64,000 nt of DNA from JAOUEA01 sp963790335. GTDB lineage: Bacteria > Actinomycetota > UBA4738 > HRBIN12. Numbering within the stretch: the first letter of the stretch is position 1; each line of letters begins with the position of its first letter. This document shows, piece by piece, positions 63,291-64,000 of this stretch. Location: assembly GCA_963790335.1 (NCBI GenBank), contig CAWBOB010000007.1:496001-560000 (forward strand), in the 5' to 3' direction. Both the position numbers and the translations under genes were made by a program. Below the pieces are notes generated by a model, which did not search any database, had not been told where the DNA came from, and saw only the letters and a list, made by a program, of their open reading frames with translations.

Positions 63291-64000
63291 CAGGCTTCCA
63301 GAGGGACCAGGGCCTGCATCGCGAGGTCGGGCACGTACGTCCACGACGGCAGGAAGCGCGCCGCGTAGACGTACTCGTGGCACTCCTGCGCGATCTCCAG
63401 CGGGCGCAGCAGGCGTTCGTCGTAGAGCCGGCGGTGCCCGCGCGCATCGAGCTCGCGCACGTAGGCCCGCAGGAACGCCGCCCGCGACGCACCGATCCAC
63501 GCGTCGATCGCGGCGTCACGTCCCGGTTTGCGCCTCGTCGCGATGCGTCCGAGGTGGTCGATCGACCGCACGAACGCCGCGACGTCGCGCACCGGCGTGT
63601 CGAGCGCTCCGTGCTCGCCGGGCGAGGACAGCGGGTTGCCGTCGAAGTCGGTGATCGCGAAGCCGTCTCGCCACTCGAGCACCTGTCCCACGTGGAAGTC
63701 GCCATGGATCCGCATCACGACCGGACCCGCATCCCCGGCCCGGGTCTCGCCGAGGCGGTCGAGCTCGGCGCGGATCGCGGGCTCGCGCGCGGCGAGCCGC
63801 GCTCCCTCGGCCCCCCCGGTGAGCGCGAGCGCCTGGTCGGCCACGGCGTGGGCGGCGGCCCGCCACGACCCGACGACCCCGGCGTCGGCCGTCGCGGTCG
63901 GCGCCGGTGCGAGCTCTGTCGCCGAGGCCAGCGCCGCGTGCATGTGGGCGGCCAGCGCACCGAGCACCGCAGCGGGCTCAGACATGATCTCGTCCTCGCT
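63290..64000 (-). CDS. Aminoglycoside-phosphotransferase/maltokinase-like protein (partial)
   Basis: The C-terminal part of a kinase-like protein that continues past the right edge of the window. The catalytic loop VVMRIHGDFHVGQVLEWRDG and the metal-binding ITDFDGNPLSSPGEH are as in maltokinase and related phosphotransferases; ECHEYVYAARFLPSW near the end is also typical. The frame stays open upstream of the ATG at 63985, and the N-lobe is missing, so that ATG is probably internal. Its stop overlaps the SIS gene start, suggesting a sugar-phosphorylation pair. Confidence 0.72.
   Translation of the reverse strand, partial: SEDEIMSEPAAVLGALAAHMHAALASATELAPAPTATADAGVVGSWRAAAHAVADQALALTGGAEGARLAAREPAIRAELDRLGETRAGDAGPVVMRIHGDFHVGQVLEWRDGFAITDFDGNPLSSPGEHGALDTPVRDVAAFVRSIDHLGRIATRRKPGRDAAIDAWIGASRAAFLRAYVRELDARGHRRLYDERLLRPLEIAQECHEYVYAARFLPSWTYVPDLAMQALVPLEA

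Overview
The window is high-GC DNA carrying protein genes on both strands, with short intergenic gaps and no RNA gene, insertion sequence, phage gene or CRISPR array that I could find. The gene content points to an actinobacterium: LuxR regulators including a large AAA-type one, TypA, a DUF255 protein, a stand-alone LigD-type polymerase, a secreted tripeptidyl-peptidase-like hydrolase, and an MPT53/DsbE-like lipoprotein. Several genes start 6-9 bases after a TANNNT or NATACT box without a Shine-Dalgarno sequence, which fits the leaderless transcripts common in this phylum. The exact class cannot be fixed from this window.

Layout. 1-3 kb: two coupled LuxR response regulators facing a DUF255 protein. 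3-17.6 kb: an exopolysaccharide locus with two glycosyltransferases, four PAPS-type sulfotransferases, a flippase, an O-antigen ligase/polymerase, a Wzz-tyrosine-autokinase fusion, a GH26-like secreted glycosidase and two beta-propeller proteins; a fifth sulfotransferase-like gene lies at 25-26 kb. This suggests a sulfated surface polysaccharide. 17.9-25.2 kb: a histidine phosphatase, an exported propeller protein, a CPA2 antiporter and three related metallophosphoesterases. 26-27.2 kb: cyclophilin and a GNAT acetyltransferase. 27.3-35.3 kb: hydroxypyruvate/glyoxylate reductase, PEP carboxylase, serine-glyoxylate aminotransferase, malyl-CoA lyase and both malate thiokinase subunits. Together these cover nearly all diagnostic steps of the serine cycle for C1 assimilation, which is unusual for an actinobacterium. 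35.4-44.5 kb: peptidase-like hydrolase, a PAS-GGDEF-EAL protein, split NHEJ functions (LigD-type polymerase and separate ATP-dependent ligase), hemerythrin, an F420/NADP-type oxidoreductase and a membrane adenylate cyclase. 44.5-52.9 kb: a LAL regulator, two lipoproteins, TypA, a DUF4143 ATPase with a 23-bp tandem repeat at its start, and OsmC. 52.9-57.2 kb: LysE exporter and an incomplete polyamine ABC transporter (potD, potB, potC, no potA), with the 3' end of potD duplicated nearby. 57.2-64 kb: PPK2, a probable selenocysteine thioredoxin lipoprotein, an epimerase, class I aldolase, L,D-transpeptidase, DinB protein, SIS protein and a truncated kinase-like gene.

The most striking item is at 58.1-58.75 kb: an MPT53/DsbE-like thioredoxin in which an in-frame TGA replaces the first cysteine of the CxxC active site and is followed one base later by a 12-bp hairpin that could serve as a bacterial SECIS element.

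Caution: about twenty genes or gene parts are broken by frameshifts, most explained by one extra base in a short G or C run, while many long genes are intact. I annotate these as single genes with the inferred shift position; sequence error is the simplest explanation, but decay cannot be excluded from one sequence.
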